From contig JBAWWY010000001.1 of NCBI GenBank assembly GCA_037144355.1, positions 248,001 to 312,000 of the forward strand: DNA of 64,000 nt, written 5' to 3'. This DNA is from JBAWWY01 sp037144355. Lineage in GTDB: Bacteria; Bacillota; Clostridia; Peptostreptococcales; Anaerovoracaceae. This document shows positions 46,397 to 55,500 of the stretch, in pieces (within the stretch, counting starts at the first letter, position 1; the number at the start of each line of letters is the position of its first letter). Below the pieces are notes generated by a model. It did not search any database. It had not been told where the DNA came from and saw only the letters and a list, made by a program, of their open reading frames with translations. The translations under genes and the position numbers were made by a program.

Positions 46397-46467
46397 ATTA
46401 CTCCCCCTAATCCCACCTGCAGATTGTCCTTTTTCATTCATTGTACAATTTAATTTGGCATATGCTA

Positions 46468-46614
46468 CTATGGATAAACTTTCTGCATGTCCACTTCGCT
46501 TTGCCAGATTGTTTTGATATTGCTGAGAATAGAATCCTCCTGCTCCCCTGAAATCAGGTTATTGATAAATAATCCCAGCAAGATCATTGAACATAGGACA
46601 ATGATCTGCTTCAT
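46468..46614 (-). CDS. Small Flp-like pilin candidate, second copy (48 aa)
   Basis: This frame is below usual ORF cut-offs. It begins MKQIIVLCSMILLGLFINN and ends in an acidic SEVDMQKVYP. Its ATG overlaps the TGA of the upstream 48-codon gene as ATGA, so translation is coupled. Size, single hydrophobic helix and location between tadC and TadE-like genes match Flp pilins. The usual Flp cleavage context (Gly, four residues, Glu-Tyr) is missing. Its first residues match those of the upstream copy, but the remainder has diverged. Confidence 0.6.
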   Translation of the reverse strand: MKQIIVLCSMILLGLFINNLISGEQEDSILSNIKTIWQSEVDMQKVYP

Positions 46615-46757
46615 TCCACAACATCTGCATTCAACGAAATAACTTCCTGGTTTGCAGCAGTGGTAATAGCTTGGGCGCTATCGCCGAATTGGGTAACCAT
46701 GCCTCCAATTGCTATCCCCAACATTACCATTGCTACCATTACGATAATCTGTTTCAT
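46611..46757 (-). CDS. Small Flp-like pilin candidate, first copy (48 aa)
   Basis: A perfect AGGAGG lies eight bases before the ATG at 46757. The 48 residues start MKQIIVMVAMVMLGIAIGGM, continue VTQFGDSAQAITT, and end acidic (SLNADVVE). One hydrophobic helix with a short Ala/Thr/Ser-rich tail resembles the major Flp pilin of Tad systems, normally 50-70 aa. It lacks the GxxxxEY cleavage motif and the short basic leader, so it may be used unprocessed or be a membrane microprotein. It lies 40 bases behind tadC. Confidence 0.65.
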   Translation of the reverse strand: MKQIIVMVAMVMLGIAIGGMVTQFGDSAQAITTAANQEVISLNADVVE

Positions 46758-46797
46758 TTTCAGTCCTCCTATCAATATAAAATTTATTCCAAATTTA

Positions 46798-47640
46798 TCA
46801 ATTCATCATCATGGAAAATATATTCTTCTGATTTACAAAATATGCAACATAGATGAAATTGATAAAGATTAGAATCACGTTGACAATTACTGGTAGATAT
46901 AAAATATCGCTTAAGACTTCATCACGTTTCCTTTGCTTTGTTATCCTCTCTTCACGAATATTCTTTTGCAATGATATTAGAATTTCCTCCAATTCTCTTG
47001 GATTGACTTCGTCAATGCTTGTAAGAATTCTGCCGAAATCCTTGCCAGCTTTTGTCCCGATTTCCATGTAAAATAATTTAACGGCTTCTTGTTTCCTATT
47101 CAGCCTTAGCAGATTCATCATTTTAAAATATGTATGCCTAAGAATATCCGAATAGATTGCCAATTGTTCAATGATGTGATCCGTACTTAGCTTATATACC
47201 TTTGAACCAACAACCATATTTCTCAACAAAGATATGGATTGGTAGATTTCAATGTCTTTCTTGTTGGAATAATTCCTTCGCATAAATTGCATTGCAAGAC
47301 CAAATGGCGTTTGCTTTTGTTTAATATTTTCAAATGGCATTGTAATAAAATAAATCATGAACAAAATAACAAACAATCTCACATTTTTAAAATATATTGC
47401 ATACACCGCAATTAATATACATATAATCCATCGGCCATATTGATATTTTCTCATAGTGATTAGATATCCAGTGCCGCTTAAAATGTTCTCTAAAGAATTG
47501 AAACTTAAAAAAAATTTCCATATTTTACTTCCCCCAATATTTGGCTTAAGGGAAAGAACGCCCTTCCCTGGAATAGGCATTATTGCCAATCCGATTGAAA
47601 ATAATGAGATTATTATTAAATAATAGATTATTGTCATCAT
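46798..47640 (-). CDS. tadC: TadC-like pilus platform protein (T2SF fold)
   Basis: A 280 aa membrane protein with hydrophobic segments near both ends (TIIYYLIIISLFSIGLAIM, WIICILIAVYAIYF, and the C-terminal LPVIVNVILIFINFIYVAYF). Between them is a cytoplasmic helical T2SS-F-like region (KDFGRILTSIDEVNPRELEEILISLQKNIREERITKQRKRDEV) that is typical of TadC. The sequence is divergent, and the call rests on this layout and on lying directly behind tadB. A TTG at 47664 overlaps the tadB stop, but AAGGA favours the ATG at 47640. Confidence 0.7.
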   Translation of the reverse strand: MMTIIYYLIIISLFSIGLAIMPIPGKGVLSLKPNIGGSKIWKFFLSFNSLENILSGTGYLITMRKYQYGRWIICILIAVYAIYFKNVRLFVILFMIYFITMPFENIKQKQTPFGLAMQFMRRNYSNKKDIEIYQSISLLRNMVVGSKVYKLSTDHIIEQLAIYSDILRHTYFKMMNLLRLNRKQEAVKLFYMEIGTKAGKDFGRILTSIDEVNPRELEEILISLQKNIREERITKQRKRDEVLSDILYLPVIVNVILIFINFIYVAYFVNQKNIFSMMMN

Positions 47641-47660
47641 TCTTTTGATTCCTTTTTCAT

Positions 47661-48611
47661 TCAATAATCGAAACTTTGATTATTGATAATTTCAATCAAC
47701 ATCAAATTGATCAAAAACAGAAATATAGTCAATAAAAACAGCATAAATCCCTGGCTTGTATGAAACTGGTTTTTAATGAAGTCTCCAAAACTAAGGTCCA
47801 GATATTTGACTGACATGAATATGGTGGCCAAATACATAAATGGAACCATGAAGATTGTCATTCTTACGGCTTCAGCATTTAACCGCTTCCTCTCTTCAGC
47901 TTGTACCGCAGCAGCACGCAACTGTATCAGGATATCTTCCAAGGCATTGGAAATATCCATACCCTTGATTGCCGCAAGCTGTATATTATTCCCCAGCATT
48001 CTACTCCAATTTGTATTTATTGAGAATGCGAACATCTTTGTCGCTGAGATTGTCTTTGCTTCATTTCCAGTATTTCTGATTGAGATCAGCAATTTGAATA
48101 AAATCTTTTTCGTTGCTTTCAATTCATTTGAATCTTTGATTACAGATTCCAAGGTTTCAAATATGTTCAGGCTATGTATCCTATATTGAGTCAGGATATT
48201 TATTATCAAAGTTTCACCTTCAAAGCTGCTCTTTCTTCTATCATTCTCAAGCTTGATCCTTAAAATCAAATATGGAAAACTTATAGAAATCAAAGAATAT
48301 GAAAGAGCTTGGATTATTGAAAAATTTATCAATCCAAGAAGAAAAACACATGAAAATATTAGTAAAGAAATCGATTTGAATTTTTTAATTGAAATTTTCT
48401 TGCCTGTTGTTGAACCAAGAACATTAGCCAAATGCGTTTCCATTTTACTTTTTGCTACTTTTTCTACCCTTCCTGTCAGTAAGCCATTGTGAAGTTTGTA
48501 TTTTCTATAAGCAAGAATCAGACTCCCAAGAAATAAGCTTGAGATTCCGACAATGAAAACAACAACCATTATAAAAGGGAATATTATTCCCAGAATTTCC
48601 TTGTCTATCAT
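47661..48611 (-). CDS. tadB: TadB-like pilus platform protein (T2SF fold)
   Basis: A 316 aa inner-membrane protein. Two N-terminal membrane regions (residues about 8-33 and 80-115), a cytoplasmic helical GspF-like domain with ETLIINILTQYRIHSLNIFETLESVIKDS and GMDISNALEDILIQLRAAAVQAEERKRLNAEAVRMTIFMVPFMYLA, and a C-terminal membrane segment follow the TadB pattern. TadB and TadC form the membrane platform turned by the TadA ATPase. GAGGGTG precedes the ATG, 21 bases behind tadA. Confidence 0.78.
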   Translation of the reverse strand: MIDKEILGIIFPFIMVVVFIVGISSLFLGSLILAYRKYKLHNGLLTGRVEKVAKSKMETHLANVLGSTTGKKISIKKFKSISLLIFSCVFLLGLINFSIIQALSYSLISISFPYLILRIKLENDRRKSSFEGETLIINILTQYRIHSLNIFETLESVIKDSNELKATKKILFKLLISIRNTGNEAKTISATKMFAFSINTNWSRMLGNNIQLAAIKGMDISNALEDILIQLRAAAVQAEERKRLNAEAVRMTIFMVPFMYLATIFMSVKYLDLSFGDFIKNQFHTSQGFMLFLLTIFLFLINLMLIEIINNQSFDY

Positions 48612-48632
48612 ATATACACCCTCTAATAGAAC

Positions 48633-49988
48633 TTAAAAACATGAAAGCATTTTCAATTCACTTTTAAAATTTTCCATGGCGGTTGTGTTCTCTTCAGCAA
48701 CTTGTTCCTTTTCAATTCCAACATGATAAAACCATTTCCAATTATCATTTTGGTAATTATAAATACATATTTGTCTGTAAACTGGTACTTTTAAAATTTG
48801 ATCAAAGCTCAATTCATAAATACTTTTCAAGCGCTTTTGGCTTTTATCCCTCAATTGGACAAAGTGGAAAATATAATCAAAGCTTTTAGATACTTTAGCC
48901 TGAATTCCATCACTATTTCCCCCAAATTCTTTTACAATTTCACTTGCAACATCATAGCAGAAATCCAATGGATCTCTAGAATGGAATGTGATTTTCATCC
49001 TTTTAGTTCCCTTGCTTGCCAGTTTTATAGCTGTATCAAGGGCGATTCCATCTCTTGCTTCTGCAAGGATAAAGTAATCAGCATCAGATCTCAATAAATT
49101 TTTCGATATTCTTTTTAAATTCTCATTATCGGATATCAGTTGAATAATAGGTGCATTTTCCATTATCTTGTGAATAGGTATCTCTGGATCAGTTTCAACC
49201 ATGACTCCCTCTAGGCTTTGATTCTCATAGCTTTGCCAAGTTGATAGGAAAGTCGTCTTTGCTGTTCTTACCGCGCCTAAAAAGGCAACATTGAATCCAA
49301 TCTCAACCATAGCTGTGAACAAGTTGATAGATTCCTCAGGTATTGTTCCTCTCTTAGCCTGTTCTTGAAATGTATATGTCGGAACCGTGTATCGCCTGAA
49401 TATTATTACATCCTGATCTTTTTTGGTCATTTCCCCACCAAAGATTGTTATTCTCGATCCATCCAGCATATACAGTTCATGGAAATCCTTGTCGAGTCTC
49501 TCTTCAGGAGTCAGTAATAAAAATGCCCTGATCAATTGTTCTCTCCGCTCTTTTACCATTGTTTGAACTTTCAGAACCATCTTTCCATCCTGAAGAAAAT
49601 AGATCCTGTTACCTATGATTTTAGCCGAGCTGCTATCCTTGTATTTATCCTGGAACCATTCAGATATTCCTGCAAGTCCAAAGCATTCATTGTAAATGGC
49701 ATCTTCCAAAGATTCATAAAAAATTGGGAAAGTAGAATTTGACAATTCACGTTTTCTTAAGAAACTTCTGATTTTATCCTTGAAAAATGCAACTTCTTTC
49801 GCATATCCAATTATTGCCCTCTTTTGAATATTTAACAGAGAGCTTAGGTCTTCTTTCCCATCATTCCACTCTTCCATGAAATCTGAAAGTATGATATTGC
49901 ATTTATTATTAAAATCATCTAATTTTTCCACAGTCGGTTTATTGTTTTTAAATCCGTTTAAATATTCATTTAAATAAAATTTATCCAT
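48633..49988 (-). CDS. tadA: TadA/CpaF-like pilus assembly ATPase with altered Walker A
   Basis: A secretion ATPase of the VirB11/CpaF group (451 aa), the motor of Tad pili. An N-terminal helical domain is followed by the arginine-containing YMLDGSRITIFGG and RYTVPTYTF region. The P-loop reads GAVRTAKTTFLS, in which Ala replaces the invariant Gly before the catalytic Lys. The Asp box is VETDPEIPIH, the Walker B region is ADYFILAEARDG, and the His box is ITFHSRDPLDFCYDVASEIV. Apart from the Walker A change all boxes are recognisable, so an active enzyme is plausible but not certain. It overlaps tadZ by 19 bases. Confidence 0.82.
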   Translation of the reverse strand: MDKFYLNEYLNGFKNNKPTVEKLDDFNNKCNIILSDFMEEWNDGKEDLSSLLNIQKRAIIGYAKEVAFFKDKIRSFLRKRELSNSTFPIFYESLEDAIYNECFGLAGISEWFQDKYKDSSSAKIIGNRIYFLQDGKMVLKVQTMVKERREQLIRAFLLLTPEERLDKDFHELYMLDGSRITIFGGEMTKKDQDVIIFRRYTVPTYTFQEQAKRGTIPEESINLFTAMVEIGFNVAFLGAVRTAKTTFLSTWQSYENQSLEGVMVETDPEIPIHKIMENAPIIQLISDNENLKRISKNLLRSDADYFILAEARDGIALDTAIKLASKGTKRMKITFHSRDPLDFCYDVASEIVKEFGGNSDGIQAKVSKSFDYIFHFVQLRDKSQKRLKSIYELSFDQILKVPVYRQICIYNYQNDNWKWFYHVGIEKEQVAEENTTAMENFKSELKMLSCF

Positions 49989-50749
49989 TTTCTATTCCTT
50001 CTGGTATTTTGAATTTTATCCAAACCTATTTTCTCAAGCATATGATTTGATACATTAATAATATCCTTCGAGTAATTTTCATCTTTGAATTCCAGCAGGC
50101 TTTTATATGAAACCTCCGCCTGGCGATAGTTGTTATGCTGACTTATAAAACTTATTGCTTCTTTTTCGACACCAATTCGGCTCATAATATATTTATTGTC
50201 ATATGGGTCATCAAGATAATATTTATTAATGATAAATCTTTGAAAAGCAAATCCCAAAGTTACATATGTTGTTGCAAGCTCCTCATATCTTCGTAATGCC
50301 GTTTCTTGCTGCGTCAATATCAGGATTCTATTTTCCGTATACTTTAATGCTCCAATGGCAAGGCCATTATCCAAATCGTTTCCACTATCAACTATTATCA
50401 AGTCAAATTGCTTTGATATCTCTTCAAGTAGATATATTGCATTTTCCGGGAAATATAGTCTTTCTTCCTCCATTTTGGATATCCCTGCCAATATGAAAAG
50501 ATTGCCTTTTATCAGGCAAAATGAATTGATTTCCGAACCATCAATCATCATATTGTCTATTCGAAGCTTCAAGTTTTCCATCGATCCGGTCTTTTCTCCA
50601 ATGAATTCCGTACTTCTCCTGCCATTCAGAAAGAGCAGAAGCACTTTCTTATCGGGGAGAGCTCGAGATATTATTTCAGCAATAGACTGGGTAATCATAG
50701 TAGTACCGACCTTGTGGTCGACACCATGTATTACAAACACATTGCTCAT
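49970..50749 (-). CDS. tadZ: TadZ/CpaE-like MinD-family ATPase
   Basis: A 259 aa ParA/MinD-superfamily protein that in Tad systems positions the assembly machine in the cell. The deviant P-loop reads VFVIHGVDHKVGTTMITQSIAE. The first Lys and the GTT end are kept, and the second Lys of classical MinD is absent, as in many TadZ/CpaE proteins. The switch II-like LIIVDSGNDLDNG and the strand ILILTQQE follow. The N-terminal receiver-like domain of Caulobacter CpaE is missing. GGAGG precedes the ATG. It lies between the SAF-domain gene and tadA, the usual order. Confidence 0.78.
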   Translation of the reverse strand: MSNVFVIHGVDHKVGTTMITQSIAEIISRALPDKKVLLLFLNGRRSTEFIGEKTGSMENLKLRIDNMMIDGSEINSFCLIKGNLFILAGISKMEEERLYFPENAIYLLEEISKQFDLIIVDSGNDLDNGLAIGALKYTENRILILTQQETALRRYEELATTYVTLGFAFQRFIINKYYLDDPYDNKYIMSRIGVEKEAISFISQHNNYRQAEVSYKSLLEFKDENYSKDIINVSNHMLEKIGLDKIQNTRRNRKWINFI

Positions 50750-50764
50750 GCATGCCTCCTTTTA

Positions 50765-51415
50765 CTATGGGTTCATTATCACAAGTAATAGTTTTTTTTC
50801 AATTCCTGAATTTATATATCCCACTATCTTCTCATAAGACTGAAGGGTTGATGTAATTTCAACATATGATACAAATGATGTGGCATCCAGCCTCTCAAGC
50901 AAGGATGTCTTATTCGTATCTTGATTAGCGGACTTGACTTCTCTAAAAGAAGAGTCTTTAACGAAAGCAACCCTGAAGTTTCCTAAAAATATGCTACTGT
51001 CTTTTGAGAATATGCTTATTGAATCCCCTGCCCTTACAGCGGAACTTACCATGTATATCCACTCTGGTTTCAGCACATATATGGATTCATCCAGGTTCAT
51101 GGATAACTTGCCATCCTGAAAAAAAGCATCATTCAGTTGGGAGTTTTTGGGAATATATACTTTTGCCACCTTGCCAATTAAATTTTCAAGATCCTCTTTT
51201 TTTAGCGGATTGCTTATAATTATTTCTCTTGGAATATTCGCTTCTTCCAATACATTTCTTTCAATCAACTGTCCAATTTGAATTTCCATTTTTGCCACAA
51301 GAATCTTAGTTGTTAAAAGTCTATCCCTACCCTGGTATTCCCAATAAAAAATGCCTGCGATTGAGGAAAGAATAAGTAGTATGCCGATTATTGTCTTAAT
51401 CCAATTTCTATACAA
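50765..51415 (-). CDS. CpaB/RcpC-like SAF-domain pilus assembly protein
   Basis: A 216 aa membrane-anchored protein and first gene of the Tad-like operon. One N-terminal anchor (WIKTIIGILLILSSIAGIFYW) is followed by a SAF domain (VAKMEIQIGQLIERNVLEEANIPRE ... LENLIGKVAKVYIPKNSQLNDAFF). CpaB/RcpC proteins carry this domain and assist pilin assembly outside the membrane. The Gram-negative C-terminal part that works with a secretin is not evident, as expected in a monoderm. AGGAG favours the TTG at 51415 over the TTG two codons upstream. Confidence 0.7.
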   Translation of the reverse strand: MYRNWIKTIIGILLILSSIAGIFYWEYQGRDRLLTTKILVAKMEIQIGQLIERNVLEEANIPREIIISNPLKKEDLENLIGKVAKVYIPKNSQLNDAFFQDGKLSMNLDESIYVLKPEWIYMVSSAVRAGDSISIFSKDSSIFLGNFRVAFVKDSSFREVKSANQDTNKTSLLERLDATSFVSYVEITSTLQSYEKIVGYINSGIEKKLLLVIMNP

Positions 51416-51455
51416 TGCCAACTCCTAATTAATCTCGAATAAATAACTTGGTTTT

Positions 51456-51483
51456 ATTATACATTTATGTCATTTTATGTCAA
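51456..51483 (-). promoter_or_regulatory. Consensus sigma-A promoter of the Tad-like operon
   Basis: TTGACA (51483-51478), 16 bases, TATAAT (51461-51456) on the minus strand, 41 bases before the CpaB-like start. Both hexamers are perfect. Confidence 0.85.
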
Positions 51484-51516
51484 TTCAATATAATCGACGG
51501 CAGTTGGCAAATTGTG

Positions 51517-51545
51517 TTGACAATTATTTTTAGGAACTATAGAAT
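51517..51545 (+). promoter_or_regulatory. Sigma-A promoter of the TPP riboswitch-thiT transcript
   Basis: TTGACA (51517-51522), 17 bases, TAGAAT (51540-51545), immediately before the riboswitch. It stands back to back with the Tad operon promoter. Confidence 0.82.
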
Positions 51546-51559
51546 GTCATCAAGATAAA

Positions 51560-51651
51560 TTAATAGTCGCTAGGGGAGCTTTTAGCTGAGAGTATTTTAT
51601 GACCCTCATTACCTGAACTGGATAATACCAGCGTAGGGAAGCAATTATTGA
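51560..51651 (+). promoter_or_regulatory. TPP (THI-element) riboswitch
   Basis: The conserved blocks appear in order: CTAGGGGAGC, GCTGAGAG, GACCCTC, ACCTGAACTGGATAATACCA and GCGTAGGGA. A closing P1 helix can form between about 51560-51570 and 51641-51651. It controls thiT, a thiamine transporter gene. Confidence 0.97.
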
Positions 51652-51652
51652 C

Positions 51653-51711
51653 AAAAGCATTTTTTGTATTGCTTTTTTCATTGAGCCCCTCCATCAATAG
51701 GAGGTTTTTTT
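51653..51711 (+). terminator. Expression platform of the TPP riboswitch: terminator plus RBS-masking hairpin
   Basis: AAAAGCA (51653-51659) can pair with TGCTTTT (51670-51676) followed by T's, a terminator. GCAAT in the P1 3' strand (51641-51645) can compete for ATTGC (51668-51672), an antiterminator. Nearer the gene, CCTCC (51688-51692) can pair with GGAGG (51700-51704), which is the thiT ribosome binding site and is itself followed by seven T's. Confidence 0.6.
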
Positions 51712-52356
51712 ATGTCATCAGAAAATTTACAGTTATTCTTTGAATCATGGCAGGGTCAACTCATTATTCTATTCGTTGTTTTGGTTTTTTATTTTTTCAT
51801 CATCTTCAACACTAAAAATAGAAAGATTGATTTAAAAGTACTTGCCGTATCTGCAATTCTTATTGCGCTATCCATGGTACTTGCACAAATTACAATTTTT
51901 CGCATGCCCCAAGGTGGTTCAATAACAGCCTTCAGTATGCTTCCAGTTGTTATTTGTGGTTACTTATATGGTCCAAGGATAGGCGTGATGGCTGGTATTT
52001 GCGTAGGATTGTTGAATTTAGTCATTTTTCCTTTTGTAATACAACCATTGCAGATATTTTTTGACTATCCTTTTGCATTCGGCGCTTTAGGTTTTTCCGG
52101 CTTTTTCGCCGGCAAAAAATCCGGATTGATCAAGGGATATCTTTTAGGTATCTCTTCTCGTTATTTTTTCAGCGTACTGTCTGGAGTATTGTTCTTTTCG
52201 TCATATACCCCGGAAAATTTCAATCCTTTGACATGGTCACTTTTCTACAATATTACTTATATTGGAATAGAGGGGGTTTTAACTTTGATAATCCTTTCTT
52301 CCAAAACAGTTAGAAAGACTATCGATCGCATGAGACCTGATAAAGTTGAAGCTTAG
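51712..52356 (+). CDS. thiT: Thiamine transporter substrate-binding component ThiT (ECF type)
   Basis: A 214 aa membrane protein with about six hydrophobic helices, the S component that binds thiamine and associates with the shared ECF energising module (not in this window). The sequence LKVLAVSAILIALSMVLAQITIFRMPQGGSITAFSMLPVVICGYLYGPRIGVMAG matches the ThiT L1 region that closes over thiamine. Control by a TPP riboswitch confirms the substrate. It differs from characterised ThiT in an N-terminal extension with one extra hydrophobic segment. Confidence 0.94.
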   Translation: MSSENLQLFFESWQGQLIILFVVLVFYFFIIFNTKNRKIDLKVLAVSAILIALSMVLAQITIFRMPQGGSITAFSMLPVVICGYLYGPRIGVMAGICVGLLNLVIFPFVIQPLQIFFDYPFAFGALGFSGFFAGKKSGLIKGYLLGISSRYFFSVLSGVLFFSSYTPENFNPLTWSLFYNITYIGIEGVLTLIILSSKTVRKTIDRMRPDKVEA

Positions 52357-52440
52357 CATAAGTTAGCTGAAATTGAATAAAAGTTCTTTTGAAGTTCAAC
52401 TTTTGTGCTTCTTTTTATACTTTTGGGATTTAATCTGACA

Positions 52441-52491
52441 GAAAACAACAAAACACCTTGCCCAAAGCGGGCAAGGTGTTTTGTTGTTTTC
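52441..52491. terminator. 23-bp perfect bidirectional terminator between thiT and stnC
   Basis: The arm at 52441-52463 (ending CACCTTGCCC) pairs perfectly with 52469-52491 (starting GGGCAAGGTG), with a five-base loop and A/T runs at the ends. It serves both converging transcripts. Confidence 0.97.
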
Positions 52492-52529
52492 TACCTTCAT
52501 TATATATTGGCAGAAAGGTATGATATTAT

Positions 52530-55500
52530 TTACTGATTTGCAGTCTTTTGTCTAACGGGTTTTGGCAGTTTTGCTGCAATCGTGTTAAGAAGTTGGTCAG
52601 TGCTTCTCATTGGTTCAGCGAATTTAACATCGCCTATCACTGCAAGCCTTGCTTTAACATTTTCGCAAAGTACACCGCCGTAAATCTCATCTAAGTCTGA
52701 ATTCCTATAGAAGTCAAGCTTGCACTCCATTTCGGCAACGATATCTCCGATATCATCAAATGGCATTTCAACTTCGAATACATGGGCAAGTTCTGCCGCA
52801 ATTTCGAAATTACTATATGGCACATCTTCATCAACAGCCGCTCTAACTGGTAAAAGTCTTCTTTCGGTGTTTGTAAATGTTCCATCAGTTGATCCATAAC
52901 CAGTTCCAGGGATAACAACATGAGCTTTTTCAGCTATCTTTGTCATGTGTGTATCGGATACCATAAGGAATTCCAGGTTTGAAGTATCAATATCCGGATC
53001 TTCTCCAAATACCAATAATGCTTTTACTCCAGTCATGTCGGCAGCAGTTCCAGTGATACCAAGATCTATTATCCCCTGGCTATTGTTCTTTGCCTTGACC
53101 TGAAGTATCCCGTTCCTTGCTCTTCCAATATGTCCTGATACTACAGCAATGTTTGCAATTAATGATGCCGCATCGGTCGAAATCGAATTCTGCGCAAATA
53201 CAATCATTGCTCTAGGTGCCTTGGCATACATTTCCGCTATTTCCTTGGCATCAGCGCTTACGGTCACATTTTCCAAACTACCCTTGAATTCTTCAAATCC
53301 ATCTGCTTTTGGTGCTTTTCCCATATCAATCAATGCTTTCGCAATTTGTTTTAGCATTGAAACATCATTATCAACATTCAATGTCTTATATGCGAATTCA
53401 TAATCAAACTCTTCAATTCCTGGATTGATTACTACGACTTTAATACCGTTTTCCGTTGCAGCTCTCAATTTTAGAAGCAATACAGGATTGTTTGCTCGTG
53501 CAAATCCAGCAACTATTATAAAATCTGTGGCAGATAATTCGTCAATCGTATTTGGTGACGCATCAACTCCCAGAACTTTCTCAAGTCCGCTTATTCTATT
53601 GTTGAAACAAAGTGTCCTTGCCCCAATAGCATCTGCAAACTTTTTAATTGTATAGGCTTCTTCATTTGTATATCTATCTGAGATTGCCACGGCAACTTTA
53701 TCCTTGCCATATTTTGCCCCAATGGATTGAGCTTTTTTAGCTGTAAGCATAAATGCCTCATGGTAGTCAACAAATTCAAATTCGCCATTCTTTTTAACCA
53801 TTGGATCCAGCAGCTTGCCTTCACCGATAAAGCAGTCAAATCCAAACTTACCTTTTCCACAAGTCAATCCCTTGTTAACTATTCCTTCTCTGTCGCCTGT
53901 TGCTTTATAAAGCATGCCACCATAAGTTTCAAGCTTTAGGCTGCAACCCACTGAGCAGAAAGAACATGTGGTATCAGTTTCCTCAGTTGGTAGTGGAACA
54001 GGTTTTGTAAGTGACAATCTTTCTCCAAGTGCTCCCGTTGGACATACACTGATGCATTGTCCACAGGATATGCAACCAGAGTCGGCAAGTGGTCTCTCCA
54101 TAGTAGGTTTTACGATTGTCTCGAATCCTCTATTTACCAGGCCAAGTGCTCCGATTCCCATTACTTCGTCGCAAACTCTAACACAAAGTCCGCAGACTAT
54201 GCACTTGTTTGGATCTCTTTGGATGAACGGATGTTTGTCTTCATAATCCACTTCGTTTATATCACCGCTGATTCTAGATGGTTCGACATCATAATCGTTG
54301 GCAAATTCCACAAGTTTGCATTCATAATAATCATGGCAACCGCATTCAAGACATCTTTTTCCTTCTTCGATTGCAGCTTCCACATCAAATCCAAGCACAA
54401 CTTCGCTGAAATTGTCTTTTCTTTCTTCGGCATGCAAGTGGTCCATCTTTGATTTTAGTTTTCTTTCCCTGTCTTCAAAATCTTCTTCTGTAAGATCAGT
54501 TCTTTCAACTCCATAAGGTTTTACAAACTTAACTTTTTCACCAGCAAGGTAGGCATCTATTATTGCTGATGCTTTTTTTGCATGGCCGATCGCTTCAATA
54601 GCGATTGTGATTTTATCGTTGAAGCAATCTCCTCCAACAAAAACACCTTCAATGTTTGTACTGAAAGTATCTTCATCTCCAACGATGCCATTTTTTCTTG
54701 TAAGCATTAGGCCGTCAAGTCCTGTAGGATCGACTGCTTGTCCAATAGCTACTATCATAGTATCGATATCGATAATTTCTTCTGCTCCAGGTATTGGTTT
54801 TGGACTTCTTCTACCGCTTGCATCAGGTTCTCCAAGCTCCATTTTCTGCAGTCTGACCTGTTTAACATTTCCATCGGTATCTTTGATGATTTCCAATGGA
54901 TTAGTCAAGTTTTTGAATATAACGCCTTCTTCATCAGCTTCAACTATTTCGATATTATCAGCTGGCATTTCGTCCTTAGTTCTTCTATAAATGTTGTAGA
55001 CATTCTTTGCGCCTAATCGAATCGCAGTTCTGCATGCATCCATGGCAGTGTTACCACCACCTACGATTGCAACATTCTCACCTAATTTGATTTCTTCATT
55101 TCTAACAACTTTTCTCAAGAAATCTATTCCACCGATTACTCCTTTTGCATCTTCGCCTGGGCATCCAATTTCAGTTGAAAGCCAAGCGCCGATACCAACA
55201 AGTACGGCATCATAATCTTTTCTAAGAGTATCAAACTTGATATCTTTCCCAATGTTGGTGTTTGGAAGCATTTCTACTCCCATTTTTTCAATTAGGAAAA
55301 TTTCTTCATCAAGAAGTTCTTTTGGAAGCCTGTATTCAGGTATTCCGTATCTCAGCATGCCGCCAAACTTTGGCATGGATTCAAATATTGTTACATCATG
55401 GCCTTCTTTTCTGAGGAAGAATGCCGCTGACAAACCCATTGGTCCCCCACCAACAATCGCAACTCTCTTGCCTGTAAATGGAGCCATTGAGGGCATGAAT

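Noticed and set aside
45983..46441. Start at 46441 giving an MNEKGQS TadE-like N-terminus
   Set aside because: The KG codons come from an AAAAAGGA stretch, there is no good ribosome binding site before 46441, and GGGGGAG fits ATG 46396. Kept as an alternative only.
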